A DNA stretch of 23,141 nt, taken from Clostridiales bacterium UBA6114 (lineage in GTDB: Bacteria; Bacillota; Clostridia; Oscillospirales; Butyricicoccaceae). The stretch spans positions 11,124-34,264 of the forward strand of contig DIWE01000038.1 of the NCBI GenBank assembly GCA_002423435.1, in the 5' to 3' direction. A program made the position numbers and the translations under genes. Below, one piece after another: positions 1 to 6,713 of the stretch. How positions within the stretch are numbered: position 1 is the stretch's first letter; each line of letters begins with the position of its first letter. The notes below the pieces were generated by a model. That model worked only from the letters and a program-made list of their open reading frames with translations. It made no database searches and was not told the origin of the DNA.

Positions 1-242
1 AGCCGACCTCGGCCCTCGACCCGGAAATGATCCAGGAGGTTCTCGATGTAATGGTGGGGCTTTCAACCGGCAATATCACAATGGTCGTCGTTACCCACGA
101 GATGGGCTTTGCCCGGCAGGTCGCAGACCGGGTCATATTCATGGATGAAGGCGAGATCGTCGAGAGCGGGGCGCCCGAACACTTTTTTACAAATCCGGAA
201 AGCGACAGGACCAAATTATTCTTAAGTAAAATCCTTAGATAA
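1..242 (+). CDS. Polar amino-acid ABC transporter ATP-binding protein, C-terminal part (cut by window start)
   Basis: The reading frame is open from base 3 and enters the window just after Walker B: the first codons read P-T-S-A-L-D-P-E, the D-loop that follows DE in ABC ATPases. The H-loop histidine sits in VVVTHEMGFARQVADRV. The tail MDEGEIVESGAPEHFFTNP is typical of the GlnQ/HisP group that powers uptake of polar amino acids from the cytoplasmic face. The ATG at base 27 is internal, not the start; most of the gene (Walker A, Q-loop, signature) lies upstream. The binding protein begins about 30 bases after the stop, so they are in one operon. The family call is firm; the substrate cannot be told. 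Confidence 0.93.
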   Translation, partial: PTSALDPEMIQEVLDVMVGLSTGNITMVVVTHEMGFARQVADRVIFMDEGEIVESGAPEHFFTNPESDRTKLFLSKILR

Positions 243-274
243 TCATACAATCTAAAACAGGAAGGATGAGTAAG

Positions 275-1135
275 ATGACTAAAATGAAGAGGATTACGTG
301 CTTTTTGCTGGCGTCATTGATCCTGCTCGCCATAGCGGGCTGCTCCGGAGGAAGCGGCGCGCCGTCTCAGACGCAGGAGACGCAGACGCAGACTGAAACC
401 GCAGCGCCGCCTAAGGAGGATCAGCTTCCCGAGCAGCTTCAGGCCATCGTCGACCGCGGCGTGCTGCGCGTCGGCACAAAGGTCGACGTCCCCAACTTCG
501 GCTATCAGAACCCGGACACAGGCGAGGTGGAAGGCCTCGAAATCGACATTGCCAAGGCGCTTGCCAAAAAGCTTTTAGGCGATGAAAGCAAAATTGAAAC
601 CCAGGGCGTCACCGCACAGACCCGCGGCCCGCTGCTTGACAACGACGAGGTCGATATCGTCGCAGCCACATTTACCATCACCGAGGAACGCAAAAAATCT
701 TTTAACTTCACTCAGGCCTATTACACCGACAGCATCGGCTTCCTCGTCAAAAAGGATTCGGGCGTAAAGGAAATCAAGGATTTAGACGGCAAGACGATCG
801 GCGTCGCGCAGTCGGCGACGACAAAGGACGCCTGCGAGGAAAAGGCAAAGGAGCTCGGCATTACCTTTAAATATTCGGAATTTGCAAGCTATCCCGAAAT
901 CAACGCGGCACTTTCCTCCGGGCGCGTCGACGCGTTCAGCGTCGATAAATCCATCCTGCTCGGCTATGTAAACGAGGACACCGAGGTCCTTGAGGAAGGC
1001 TTCAAACCGCAGGATTACGGCATCGCCTGCAAGCTTAATAACCAGGACCTTGCGAAATATCTGGATGATTTTATTGCGGAGATCAAATCCGACGGCACTC
1101 TTGACGCCCTGATTGAAAAATGGGGACTTAAATAA
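275..1135 (+). CDS. Polar amino-acid ABC transporter substrate-binding lipoprotein
   Basis: An extracellular bacterial solute-binding protein of family 3, about 286 residues, that would capture an amino acid for the permeases downstream. The N-terminus is a lipoprotein signal: basic residues, a hydrophobic core and the lipobox A-I-A-G-C (lipidated Cys about residue 23), followed by a Gln/Thr-rich linker. The mature part shows family hallmarks: VLRVGTKVDVPNFGY near its start, EGLEIDIAKALAKKL, and DIVAATFTITEERKKSFNFTQAYYTDSI split across the hinge. I chose the ATG at 275 because AGGAAGG (259-265) directly abuts the earlier ATG at 266, which leaves no spacing; 266 or 284 remain possible. The stop codon touches the edge of the hairpin element that follows. 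Confidence 0.93.
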   Translation: MTKMKRITCFLLASLILLAIAGCSGGSGAPSQTQETQTQTETAAPPKEDQLPEQLQAIVDRGVLRVGTKVDVPNFGYQNPDTGEVEGLEIDIAKALAKKLLGDESKIETQGVTAQTRGPLLDNDEVDIVAATFTITEERKKSFNFTQAYYTDSIGFLVKKDSGVKEIKDLDGKTIGVAQSATTKDACEEKAKELGITFKYSEFASYPEINAALSSGRVDAFSVDKSILLGYVNEDTEVLEEGFKPQDYGIACKLNNQDLAKYLDDFIAEIKSDGTLDALIEKWGLK

Positions 1136-1390
1136 TGTCCACTGAACAAATGCGATTTGCGAATCGCATTTGCCAGAAAGGCGGTTTCCACCTTTCCGGG
1201 CGACAAAACAAGCCTGTTTTGCCGCTTCAGATGCATTGTTTGACTGTCCTCTTGGATTTGCGGACACACGCCGCAAATCCAAGGTGCAAGGTTTTTGGCT
1301 GGAAACAGCCAAAAGCCTTGCACCTGAACAAAACAAAAACAGATTGAAAGGCTTGATATGACTGAGTTTTTGTTTTGTTCAGCGGCCATT
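1134..1390. repeat. Multi-hairpin element with terminal inverted repeats (MITE-like)
   Basis: A non-coding block made almost wholly of consecutive stem-loops. Stems are 1147-1157/1162-1172 (11 bp, perfect), 1176-1184/1188-1196 (one mismatch), 1204-1210/1215-1221 plus 1200-1202/1223-1225, 1251-1263/1271-1283 (13 bp, perfect), 1283-1301/1306-1324 (19 bp with one G-U, GAAA loop) and 1325-1340/1366-1381 (16 bp, perfect, 25-nt loop). The ends form an inverted repeat, TGTCCACTGAACAAA (1136-1150) against TTTGTTCAGCGGCCA (1374-1388), with 13 of 15 positions matching. The heptamer TTAAATA flanks it on both sides (1128-1134 and 1389-1395), as a target duplication would. No transposase is present. It may be a mobile miniature element or a structured operon RNA; copy number in the genome is unknown. 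Confidence 0.7.
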
Positions 1391-1396
1391 AAATAG

Positions 1397-1417
1397 TATC
1401 CGAAAAGCAGCCGGATA
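1397..1417. other. Short perfect hairpin
   Basis: TATCCG (1397-1402) pairs with CGGATA (1412-1417) around a 9-nt loop, just outside the right end of the multi-hairpin element. There is no T-tract, so it does not look like a terminator. Its role is unknown. Confidence 0.4.
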
Positions 1418-1439
1418 GTCGGTTTGTTCGCGCAGCTTA

Positions 1440-1515
1440 AGCCGGCATCGGAGAAGCGCCGCTTTTTATAAGCGCCACAACAGGCAAAAAGGCGATCGCT
1501 TCTCCGGTGCCGGCT
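1440..1515. other. Long GC-rich stem-loop with nested hairpin, upstream of permease gene
   Basis: Bases 1440-1458 pair with 1497-1515 over 19 positions with a single G-U, giving a long stem. The loop holds a small nested hairpin (CGCTT/AAGCG). No T-tract follows, so transcription could continue into the permease gene 68 bases on. Such structures between binding-protein and permease genes are known to stabilise the upstream message and lower permease expression; that role here is inference. Confidence 0.6.
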
Positions 1516-1583
1516 GCAAAAACGAAGCAAAGAAATTCTTTTTTCGCGCGGCGCACGGGAAATTCGGGAAAGGACGGGACGGA

Positions 1584-2306
1584 ATGTTTTCAGGGAACGG
1601 ACCTTTTGCATTGTTCAAATGGGAGGCTTTGTTTTCAGACTTCGATATCTTTGCACAAGGCTTCGTATATACGCTTTTGCTGTCCGTCTGCGCGCTTTTG
1701 CTCGCGCTCGGGCTCGGGGTTTTGCTCGGTGTATGCTCCTCATCCCACATAAGGCCGCTAAGAGCGGCAGTCCGTGTATACGTCGAGTTTTTTCAGAACA
1801 CGCCCCTTCTGATACAGATGTTTTTTCTGTTCAACGGCCTTCCCTTTTTAGGCATTGTACTCAGCATCACGACCATAGGCATCTTAAGCGTCGGCATGTA
1901 TCACGGCGCATATATCGCCGAGGTGGTGCGCTCCGGGATCGGCTCGATCACAAAAGGGCAGCTTGAGGCGGCATACTCGCAGGGGTTTACCTATTGGCAG
2001 TCGATGCGCCACATCATACTGCCCCAGGCGAAAAGGATTATCCTGCCCCCGCTTACGATGCAGGCCGTCAACCTGATCAAAAACACCGCGACAGTCGCGG
2101 TCATTTCCGGGGCGGACATCATGTTCACGGCAAAATCATGGTCTTCTTCCAATGTATATTACGGTCCCGCCTACGTGGCCGCGGGGCTTCTCTATTTTAT
2201 CCTTTGCTTTCCTCTGGCAAAGCTCGCAAAAAGAATGGAAGATCAGTCGCATGCCGCCCCCTCCGACAAGAAAAATCCGAGAGCAATCGCTCCCGGCAAG
2301 GCATAA
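1584..2306 (+). CDS. Polar amino-acid ABC transporter permease (HisM/GlnP type), first of two
   Basis: Inner-membrane permease of 240 residues that would form the channel with the second permease. After a short N-terminal segment there are several hydrophobic helices (about 27-50, 75-105, 170-215). The conserved RVYVEFFQNTPLLIQMFF lies at about 64-81, and the EAA loop that docks on the ATPase, GQLEAAYSQGFTYWQS followed by ILPQA, at 125-149. The ATG at 1584 has AGGA at 1571-1574, nine bases upstream. The tail is polar and rich in Ser, Lys and Pro (about 220-240). It is separated from the binding-protein gene by the structured 450-base gap, which is unusual for such operons. Confidence 0.92.
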   Translation: MFSGNGPFALFKWEALFSDFDIFAQGFVYTLLLSVCALLLALGLGVLLGVCSSSHIRPLRAAVRVYVEFFQNTPLLIQMFFLFNGLPFLGIVLSITTIGILSVGMYHGAYIAEVVRSGIGSITKGQLEAAYSQGFTYWQSMRHIILPQAKRIILPPLTMQAVNLIKNTATVAVISGADIMFTAKSWSSSNVYYGPAYVAAGLLYFILCFPLAKLAKRMEDQSHAAPSDKKNPRAIAPGKA

Positions 2307-2323
2307 AGGGAGGCTCCGGGCTT

Positions 2324-2381
2324 TTTCGGATACGCGCCAGATCCGAAACGCCGCGCACATCATTACGGTCCGGCTGGCGCG
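2324..2381 (+). promoter_or_regulatory. Two mutually exclusive hairpins between the permease genes
   Basis: TTTCGGAT (2324-2331) pairs with ATCCGAAA (2341-2348). Its loop contains CGCGCCAG (2333-2340), which can instead pair with CTGGCGCG (2374-2381), the latter stem extended by CCG/CGG (2343-2345/2371-2373). Both stems cannot form in full at once except as a pseudoknot. The distal arm ends five bases before the AGAGG ribosome site of the second permease, so folding could affect its translation. The function is inferred. Confidence 0.4.
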
Positions 2382-2396
2382 GAATAGAGGTTTTAG

Positions 2397-3038
2397 ATGA
2401 ACACGCTTCTAACTGCGAGAAATATGCTTTTCATCGTCGACGGGCTCAAGATGACGTTATATATCTCCGTCATATCCATATTCTTAAGCACATTGTTCGG
2501 TACGGTTTTAGGCGTGCTTCGCAGCCTGACCGGCGGAATTTTCAAGATGCTTGCCGCCTTGTACATTGAGGTCGTCCGCAACATACCGAACCTTTTGTGG
2601 ATCTATGTGATTTTTATCGTGTTCAAGCTCAAATCCGTCGAAGCGGGGGTCGTCAGCTTTACCATATTCACCTCCGCCGCCATGGGCGAAATCGTGCGCG
2701 GCGGCTTAAACTCGGTCGGCAAAGGCCAGTGGGAGGCCGCGCGGTCACAGGGGTTCAATTCCTTCCAGATACTTTTATATGTGATCCTGCCGCAGGCTTT
2801 GCGCAATATGATTCCCGCGTTTGTTTCGCAGTTTGTCACCGTTATCAAGGACACGAGCTTTCTTTGGTCGGTCGTCGCGATCCAGGAGCTGACGGGAAAG
2901 GTCACGATACTGATGGGCCGCTATTACAAGGTCGGCCAGGTGTTCTTACTTTACGGAATCTTAGCTTCCATATACTTTATCATAAACTTCGCCATTTCGC
3001 ATTTCTCGCGCAGACTGCAGCGCAAATGGACTTATTGA
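2397..3038 (+). CDS. Polar amino-acid ABC transporter permease (HisM/GlnP type), second of two
   Basis: A 213-residue membrane permease, partner of the gene at 1584. Hydrophobic segments lie at about 9-40, 50-80, 85-100, 135-160 and 180-203. The signature LYIEVVRNIPNLLWIYVIF is at about 55-73, and the EAA loop QWEAARSQGFNSFQILLYVI plus LPQALRN at 111-137. The C-terminus is basic (HFSRRLQRKW), as expected of a cytosolic tail. The start ATG at 2397 is preceded by AGAGG at 2386-2390, six bases away. It is the last gene of the operon, followed within 30 bases by a strong terminator. Two dissimilar permeases with one binding protein indicate a heterodimeric channel. Confidence 0.92.
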   Translation: MNTLLTARNMLFIVDGLKMTLYISVISIFLSTLFGTVLGVLRSLTGGIFKMLAALYIEVVRNIPNLLWIYVIFIVFKLKSVEAGVVSFTIFTSAAMGEIVRGGLNSVGKGQWEAARSQGFNSFQILLYVILPQALRNMIPAFVSQFVTVIKDTSFLWSVVAIQELTGKVTILMGRYYKVGQVFLLYGILASIYFIINFAISHFSRRLQRKWTY

Positions 3039-3067
3039 GTGATATCTGCCGAACAAAGGACCAGGTG

Positions 3068-3120
3068 AAAAAACAGAGCCAAAGCAAACTGCGAAAGCAG
3101 GAGCAACGGCTCTGTTTTTT
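3068..3120 (+). terminator. Rho-independent terminator of the amino-acid ABC operon
   Basis: AAAAAACAGAGCC (3068-3080) pairs perfectly with GGCTCTGTTTTTT (3108-3120), ending in a T-run. The loop carries its own small hairpin, CTGC-GAAA-GCAG. The A-run on the left arm means it could also work from the other strand. Confidence 0.9.
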
Positions 3121-3194
3121 GTATCCTTGAATTGTGAAAAAACGTCATATGCCAAGTAGCTTATGTCACAGAATGTACTTGCTTTGGCTGAGAT

Positions 3195-3286
3195 GATAGT
3201 ATGTGACTATCGTGCAATACGGAATATGTATTTTCCATTTTCACAATAATTATATAAAATTAATACAGATGAATAGGGTTGCCTAT
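3195..3286 (+). promoter_or_regulatory. Candidate promoter and operator region of the lyase gene
   Basis: The gap before the lyase gene (3121-3375) is AT-rich and has no gene. It holds a 17-bp dyad, GATAGT-N5-ACTATC (3195-3211), which fits the T-N11-A pattern of LysR-type sites. A weak promoter is possible, TTCACA (3240-3245), 18 bases, TACAGA (3264-3269), as is a second dyad ATAGG-N4-CCTAT (3273-3286). The dyad centre would lie about 70 bases before the start point, where LysR activators usually bind. The promoter match is poor, so this stays tentative. Confidence 0.35.
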
Positions 3287-3303
3287 ACGTCCATAATTAT
3301 GAT

Positions 3304-3350
3304 CAGGCAAAGTAAATTCCGGCGTATAACCGGAAATACGGCATTGCCTG
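3304..3350 (+). promoter_or_regulatory. Two-tier hairpin in the lyase leader, just before the ribosome site
   Basis: CAGGCAA (3304-3310) pairs with TTGCCTG (3344-3350), and inside it TTCCGG (3317-3322) pairs with CCGGAA (3330-3335); both stems are perfect. The structure ends ten bases before AAAGGAGGT (3360-3368). It may protect or present the ribosome site. It has no T-tract and is not a terminator. Confidence 0.45.
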
Positions 3351-3375
3351 CATGGAATCAAAGGAGGTACTTACC

Positions 3376-4854
3376 ATGGCGGAAATCGGCGAACGCGCCA
3401 GAATCAAGGAAAAGCTCTCCCCGCTTTTTAAAGACAAAATCCTCTATCCAAGTGTGATTGACGACTATTATCATTCCAAGTCCGAATACGGTTTGGTCGA
3501 CAAAGCCTGGGCCTTGATGCTGGCAAAGCAGGGACTGCTGAGCAAAGAAGATTGCAGGGAAATTATCTCGGCAGTCGATAACACTGTTGAGACCCTGTCT
3601 GTCGATGAGCTGGACGGCGGAAGAGAAGACTTTTACTTTAACTTTCATACCGGCGTGCTGAGTCGCGCCGGTAAAGCAGGCGGGAAGCTGCATGTCGGAC
3701 GAAGCCGCAACGACGTTAAGCCGGCCGTCCTCAGGATGGAGGTCCGGCGGGCTATCTGGGACATTATGGATGCTCTGATTGATCTGCAGGATACCCTGCT
3801 CGCTCAGGCTGAAGCCAACCTTGAAACCGTAATCACCAATTACACCTTCTACCAGGCGGCACAGCCCACTACTATCGCTCATTATTACTGCGCGGTATTG
3901 CACGGCCTGCTCCGCGATTTCCGGCGCTTTGCCAACGCCTACAAAAATACCAACATGAGCCCGTTCGGTGCGGCTGCCCTTTCGGGTACGAGTATCCCTA
4001 TCGACCGCGAGATCATGGCGGAGTTGCTGGGATTCGACACCTTCATCACCAACAGCCACGACGCCGCCACTTCCCGCGATTACCTGGTTGAAATGGAAAT
4101 GGACGCCGCTTTAATGATGAACAGCCTCAGCCGCGTCGCCGACGATATTTTATTCTGGTGCAGCGACGGCTCCCAGACCGCCGCTTTGGACGGTTCCACC
4201 GCCATGTGCAGCAGCATCATGCCCCAAAAGAAGAGCCCGTCCGGCCTGCAATATATCCGCGGCAAGTGTTCCCACAGCGCCGCCAAGGTCGTCGATTCCC
4301 TCCTCGCCCTGAAGAATACCGCTTACACCAACGTTTCCGACGGCGCAGAGGTTCTTACCGCTTTATGGGATAATGTTGATCAAATCACCGTCACCCTCCG
4401 TTTCCTGGCCGAGATTATTACCGGACTGACCATTAAAAAAGAAAAAGCTTATCAGAGCGCCGCATCCAATTTCTGCACGACCTCCGGCCTTGCGGAATAT
4501 ATTGCCCTGCACAACGAAGGAGTCCCTTTTTCTCAGGCGCATACCGTAGTTGCCAATATTCTGGGCAAGATCATGGCAGAAGAGTCGCCCGATATACATA
4601 AAATCAACAGTGAATTGCTGAGAATGACTTCCAAGGAAGTTCTCGGCCGGGAAATCCAGATGTCCGACGAGGAGATTAATTCTGTGTTGGATCCGATGAA
4701 CCATCTGCAGGCGAAAGTCTCCGGCGGCACTCCGAAGCCTTCCGATACGGCCTTGATGCTGAAGGATGCCCTCAATGAAATCAAAACGGAAAAGAAGTGG
4801 CTGTCCGATGCGAAGAAAAAAGTTGCCGACGCTTACGCAGCTCTTAAAATCTAA
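3376..4854 (+). CDS. Carbon-nitrogen lyase of the argininosuccinate lyase family (substrate unknown)
   Basis: A 492-residue member of the fumarase/aspartase superfamily, closest to argininosuccinate lyase: HVGRSRNDV at about 106-114, the SGTSIPIDRE...LLGF region at 203-220, NSHDAATSRDY at 226-236, and the catalytic loop SSIMPQKKSP at 279-288. Such enzymes split a C-N bond and release fumarate. Several conserved spots differ from true argininosuccinate lyases: YTHLQ.AQP reads YTFYQAAQP (Phe at about 158 in place of the usual His) and the loop ends KKSPSG rather than KKNPD. With a symporter and an MmgE/PrpD gene nearby and no arginine genes, a catabolic role on an N-substituted aspartate is likelier than arginine synthesis. 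The start at 3376 is set by AAAGGAGGT at 3360-3368; an ATG at 3352 would put that site inside the gene. Confidence 0.85.
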   Translation: MAEIGERARIKEKLSPLFKDKILYPSVIDDYYHSKSEYGLVDKAWALMLAKQGLLSKEDCREIISAVDNTVETLSVDELDGGREDFYFNFHTGVLSRAGKAGGKLHVGRSRNDVKPAVLRMEVRRAIWDIMDALIDLQDTLLAQAEANLETVITNYTFYQAAQPTTIAHYYCAVLHGLLRDFRRFANAYKNTNMSPFGAAALSGTSIPIDREIMAELLGFDTFITNSHDAATSRDYLVEMEMDAALMMNSLSRVADDILFWCSDGSQTAALDGSTAMCSSIMPQKKSPSGLQYIRGKCSHSAAKVVDSLLALKNTAYTNVSDGAEVLTALWDNVDQITVTLRFLAEIITGLTIKKEKAYQSAASNFCTTSGLAEYIALHNEGVPFSQAHTVVANILGKIMAEESPDIHKINSELLRMTSKEVLGREIQMSDEEINSVLDPMNHLQAKVSGGTPKPSDTALMLKDALNEIKTEKKWLSDAKKKVADAYAALKI

Positions 4855-4895
4855 GCTGTTTTAACATTGATTTCCCTCTGAATTAAGCCAAACAA

Positions 4896-4933
4896 AGGAG
4901 CCGACCCCGTGTTTATATCCGGGGGCGGCTCCT
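4896..4933. terminator. Hairpin between the convergent lyase and symporter genes
   Basis: AGGAGCCG (4896-4903) pairs with CGGCTCCT (4926-4933), continued by CCCC/GGGG after one mismatch. It sits between convergent genes. The T-run is weak (TTTGTTT reading leftward, none reading rightward), so it is a plausible but not classical terminator. Confidence 0.6.
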
Positions 4934-4972
4934 GCGTACTCTCCAAGTACAGATTGCGCGAGCGTTTATTTG

Positions 4973-6388
4973 TCACGCAGCGATTTTACTTTTTTTGCTC
5001 TCGATGACATAGGATCCGATGACACAGATAAGAAAGCTCAGGACAGCGCCGGTCGTTGGACCGTCCAGGCCGCCCATAACCTTATTGAGGCCGAGGATAT
5101 CCCATAAGAAAGAGACGCCGCAGCCAAGGCCCATAGCCCAATTGGCCGCCTTGGCTTCGCACTTCTTCCAGAACACACCGAGAATCAGCGGGAAGAAGAC
5201 ACCGGCGGCGTAGGCGCCCCCGCCGACCTTGAAGACCTGATAGATACTGTTGAACTTCAGAGCCATAACGGTGATGACGACAGTGCCGAAGACGCAGATC
5301 ATACGGTTGAGGGTCATCATCTTCTTATCTTCCATATTCGGTTTAAGGGGGCGGATAATGTCGTCGGTGATGGTGGAAGCCGTCAGCAGCAGGAAGGTGT
5401 CGCCGGTGGTGAGTAAAAGCCCGAGCAGCGCGGAAATCAGCAGTCCCTTAAAAAATGTGGGGACATACTGGGCGATGAATAACGGCGTGAATTCGTCACC
5501 GGAGGCGATGTTCGGGAACAACTGGGGAATGGTAAATGCAGGCAGCGCGGCGCAGATGAACACGACGACACAGATCAGGTCGGCAATCAGCATGCCGCGA
5601 ACAGCGGTCTTGTCGTCCTTTGCAGAGAAAAGTCTCTGGGCATATGCGGGGTGCGCACCGGCATTCAATGCCTTGGTGAAGAACCAGCCGAGCATGGGCA
5701 GAGGAGCAATGCCGTACAAGGGGTTGAGCCTGTTGGGGTCGGTATTGGAAATGACGAAATTCCAGCCGCCGGCAGTCTTAAAAGCCAGGACCGGAACGAT
5801 GAATCCGATGCCGACCACCAACAGCACGGACTGAATGGTATCCGTAATGGCAACGCCCCATAGGCCGCTGAAAACGGTGAAAAGGAGAATGACCACGGCA
5901 CCCACAATAACGCCGGTGGTTTTGTCGCAAATATCCAGAGCCACGCACATCGATCCGATGGCGAGATACTGAGCGGCAACAGAGGTAATAGTCATAATCA
6001 ATACGCAGTAGGAACCGATTCGCCTGGTATTGTGGTTGTAACGCATCTCCAGATAGGTCGGAATGGAGGTGGCGCCGGAAGCTCTCAGACGCTTGGCCAT
6101 AAGAACCAGGAACAGCCAGCCGACATACCAAAAGAAGACGGCGACAAGGCCGGAAAGGCCGGTTTCGTGGATGAGTTCCAGATTGCCGAATGCGATAGAA
6201 GCGCCCAAGCAGGTCGCAACGGTAGAACCCACCACGATCTTCAGGGGCATACCCTGACCCGCGGTGGTAAAGTCGGAAGCTTTCTTTACTCTTTTGCCGG
6301 CCCAGATGCCGATACCGATCATGGAAGCAATATACAGAATAACTACGCAAAGATCAACGGCACCAAGGGATTGAATCAGTCCTGCCAT
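4973..6388 (-). CDS. Sodium:solute symporter family (SSS) transporter
   Basis: An integral membrane protein of 471 residues with about a dozen hydrophobic helices, matching the SSS family (proline, pantothenate and related symporters). Typical features are the N-terminal helix ending GIGIWAGKRVKKASDFTTAGQGMPL (about 24-48), the glycine/serine-rich second helix TCLGASIAFGN and the repeated helical pattern. It would import an organic acid or amino-acid-like compound with sodium. The true start is the ATG at 6388: GAGGAGGG (6401-6394) precedes it by five bases, and the ATG at 6403 would overlap that site. It shares a homologous 5' leader with the MmgE/PrpD gene upstream on the same strand, so the two are probably controlled together and serve one pathway. 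The substrate is unknown. Confidence 0.92.
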   Translation of the reverse strand: MAGLIQSLGAVDLCVVILYIASMIGIGIWAGKRVKKASDFTTAGQGMPLKIVVGSTVATCLGASIAFGNLELIHETGLSGLVAVFFWYVGWLFLVLMAKRLRASGATSIPTYLEMRYNHNTRRIGSYCVLIMTITSVAAQYLAIGSMCVALDICDKTTGVIVGAVVILLFTVFSGLWGVAITDTIQSVLLVVGIGFIVPVLAFKTAGGWNFVISNTDPNRLNPLYGIAPLPMLGWFFTKALNAGAHPAYAQRLFSAKDDKTAVRGMLIADLICVVVFICAALPAFTIPQLFPNIASGDEFTPLFIAQYVPTFFKGLLISALLGLLLTTGDTFLLLTASTITDDIIRPLKPNMEDKKMMTLNRMICVFGTVVITVMALKFNSIYQVFKVGGGAYAAGVFFPLILGVFWKKCEAKAANWAMGLGCGVSFLWDILGLNKVMGGLDGPTTGAVLSFLICVIGSYVIESKKSKIAA

Positions 6389-6393
6389 AGAAA

Positions 6394-6525
6394 CCCTCCT
6401 CAAATTTTTAATGGATGTTGAAGAGGACTCCGGAATCCTCCCTCAACTATTTTGTGCTCTGCATCCGCGAACCAGACTCTCTATATTCCTCCGTATCCCC
6501 ACCACGGAAATACGGCCAAGAGACA
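6394..6525 (-). promoter_or_regulatory. Structured 5' leader of the symporter gene (copy 1 of a duplicated leader)
   Basis: Read on the minus strand, an outer stem TCTCT/AGAGA (6523-6519 with 6482-6478) encloses CCGTAT/ATACGG (6515-6510 with 6496-6491). Next comes TCTG/CAGA (6476-6473 with 6461-6458) around a conserved CGCGGAT loop, and then a hairpin GAGGATT-CCGG-AGTCCTC (6440-6423). It ends at the GAGGAGGG ribosome site. The same order of stems occurs before the MmgE/PrpD gene. Bases 6421-6443 are identical to 8318-8340. I do not recognise it as a known riboswitch class. Confidence 0.65.
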
Positions 6526-6527
6526 TA

Positions 6528-6608
6528 TTGGGTTATCATCAAGAAGGCAGTAGTTTTTCCGGCGGCGCATCCATGATTCTGCAACACGCTTTGAGCATCA
6601 CTTTTAAC
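6528..6608 (+). pseudogene. Remnant of a second LysR-family gene (C-terminal end only)
   Basis: This stretch aligns with the last 81 bases of the intact LysR gene (about 9291-9371). In frame it reads G-G-A-S-M-I-L-Q-H-A-L where LysR has A-G-A-S-M-V-L-E-H-V-L, and the preceding TTGGGTTAT matches TTGGGGTTAT. The DNA then continues into sequence homologous to the region beyond LysR. The left side joins directly to the symporter leader, so the promoter, HTH and most of the effector domain have been lost in one internal deletion. There is no start and no function is expected. Confidence 0.7.
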
Positions 6609-6649
6609 GGTTATATTTAAAAAATGGCAGAGGGTTTTGCAGATTGTAC

Positions 6650-6713
6650 TATAAAAATTGTATTACATACACTTTTATTTGTGAAATACTTATCTCCTAT
6701 TGGTTGATAGGGC
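6650..6713. repeat. 64-bp block, copy A, identical to 9408-9471; carries a minus-strand promoter candidate
   Basis: All 64 bases match copy B, while the flanks diverge. On the minus strand it contains TTCACA (6685-6680), 17 bases, TACAAT (6662-6657), a reasonable sigma-A promoter firing toward the symporter about 260 bases away. A dyad CCTAT-N6-ATAGG (6696-6711) lies directly upstream of the -35, where an activator could bind. Low tolerance of change beside a decayed pseudogene suggests a selected function or recent gene conversion. Confidence 0.65.

Noticed and set aside
1135..1361. Short open frames within the multi-hairpin element
   Set aside because: They run through perfect inverted repeats, have no ribosome site and show no protein-like composition.
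3330..3341. A 12-base string CGGAAATACGGC in the lyase leader that also occurs at 6505-6516 in the symporter leader
   Set aside because: The two genes are read from opposite strands, so the motif is in opposite sense in the two RNAs and no further similarity was seen.
3376..4854. Calling the lyase an arginine-biosynthesis argininosuccinate lyase
   Set aside because: The family fits, but the YTHLQ histidine is replaced, the catalytic loop differs and no arginine genes are nearby; only the family is claimed.
6411..6620. Plus-strand open frames across the symporter and MmgE/PrpD leaders sharing E-D-S-G-I-L-P
   Set aside because: The shared peptide simply reflects the identical 23-base hairpin segment; frames diverge, lack ribosome sites and lie antisense to a structured leader.
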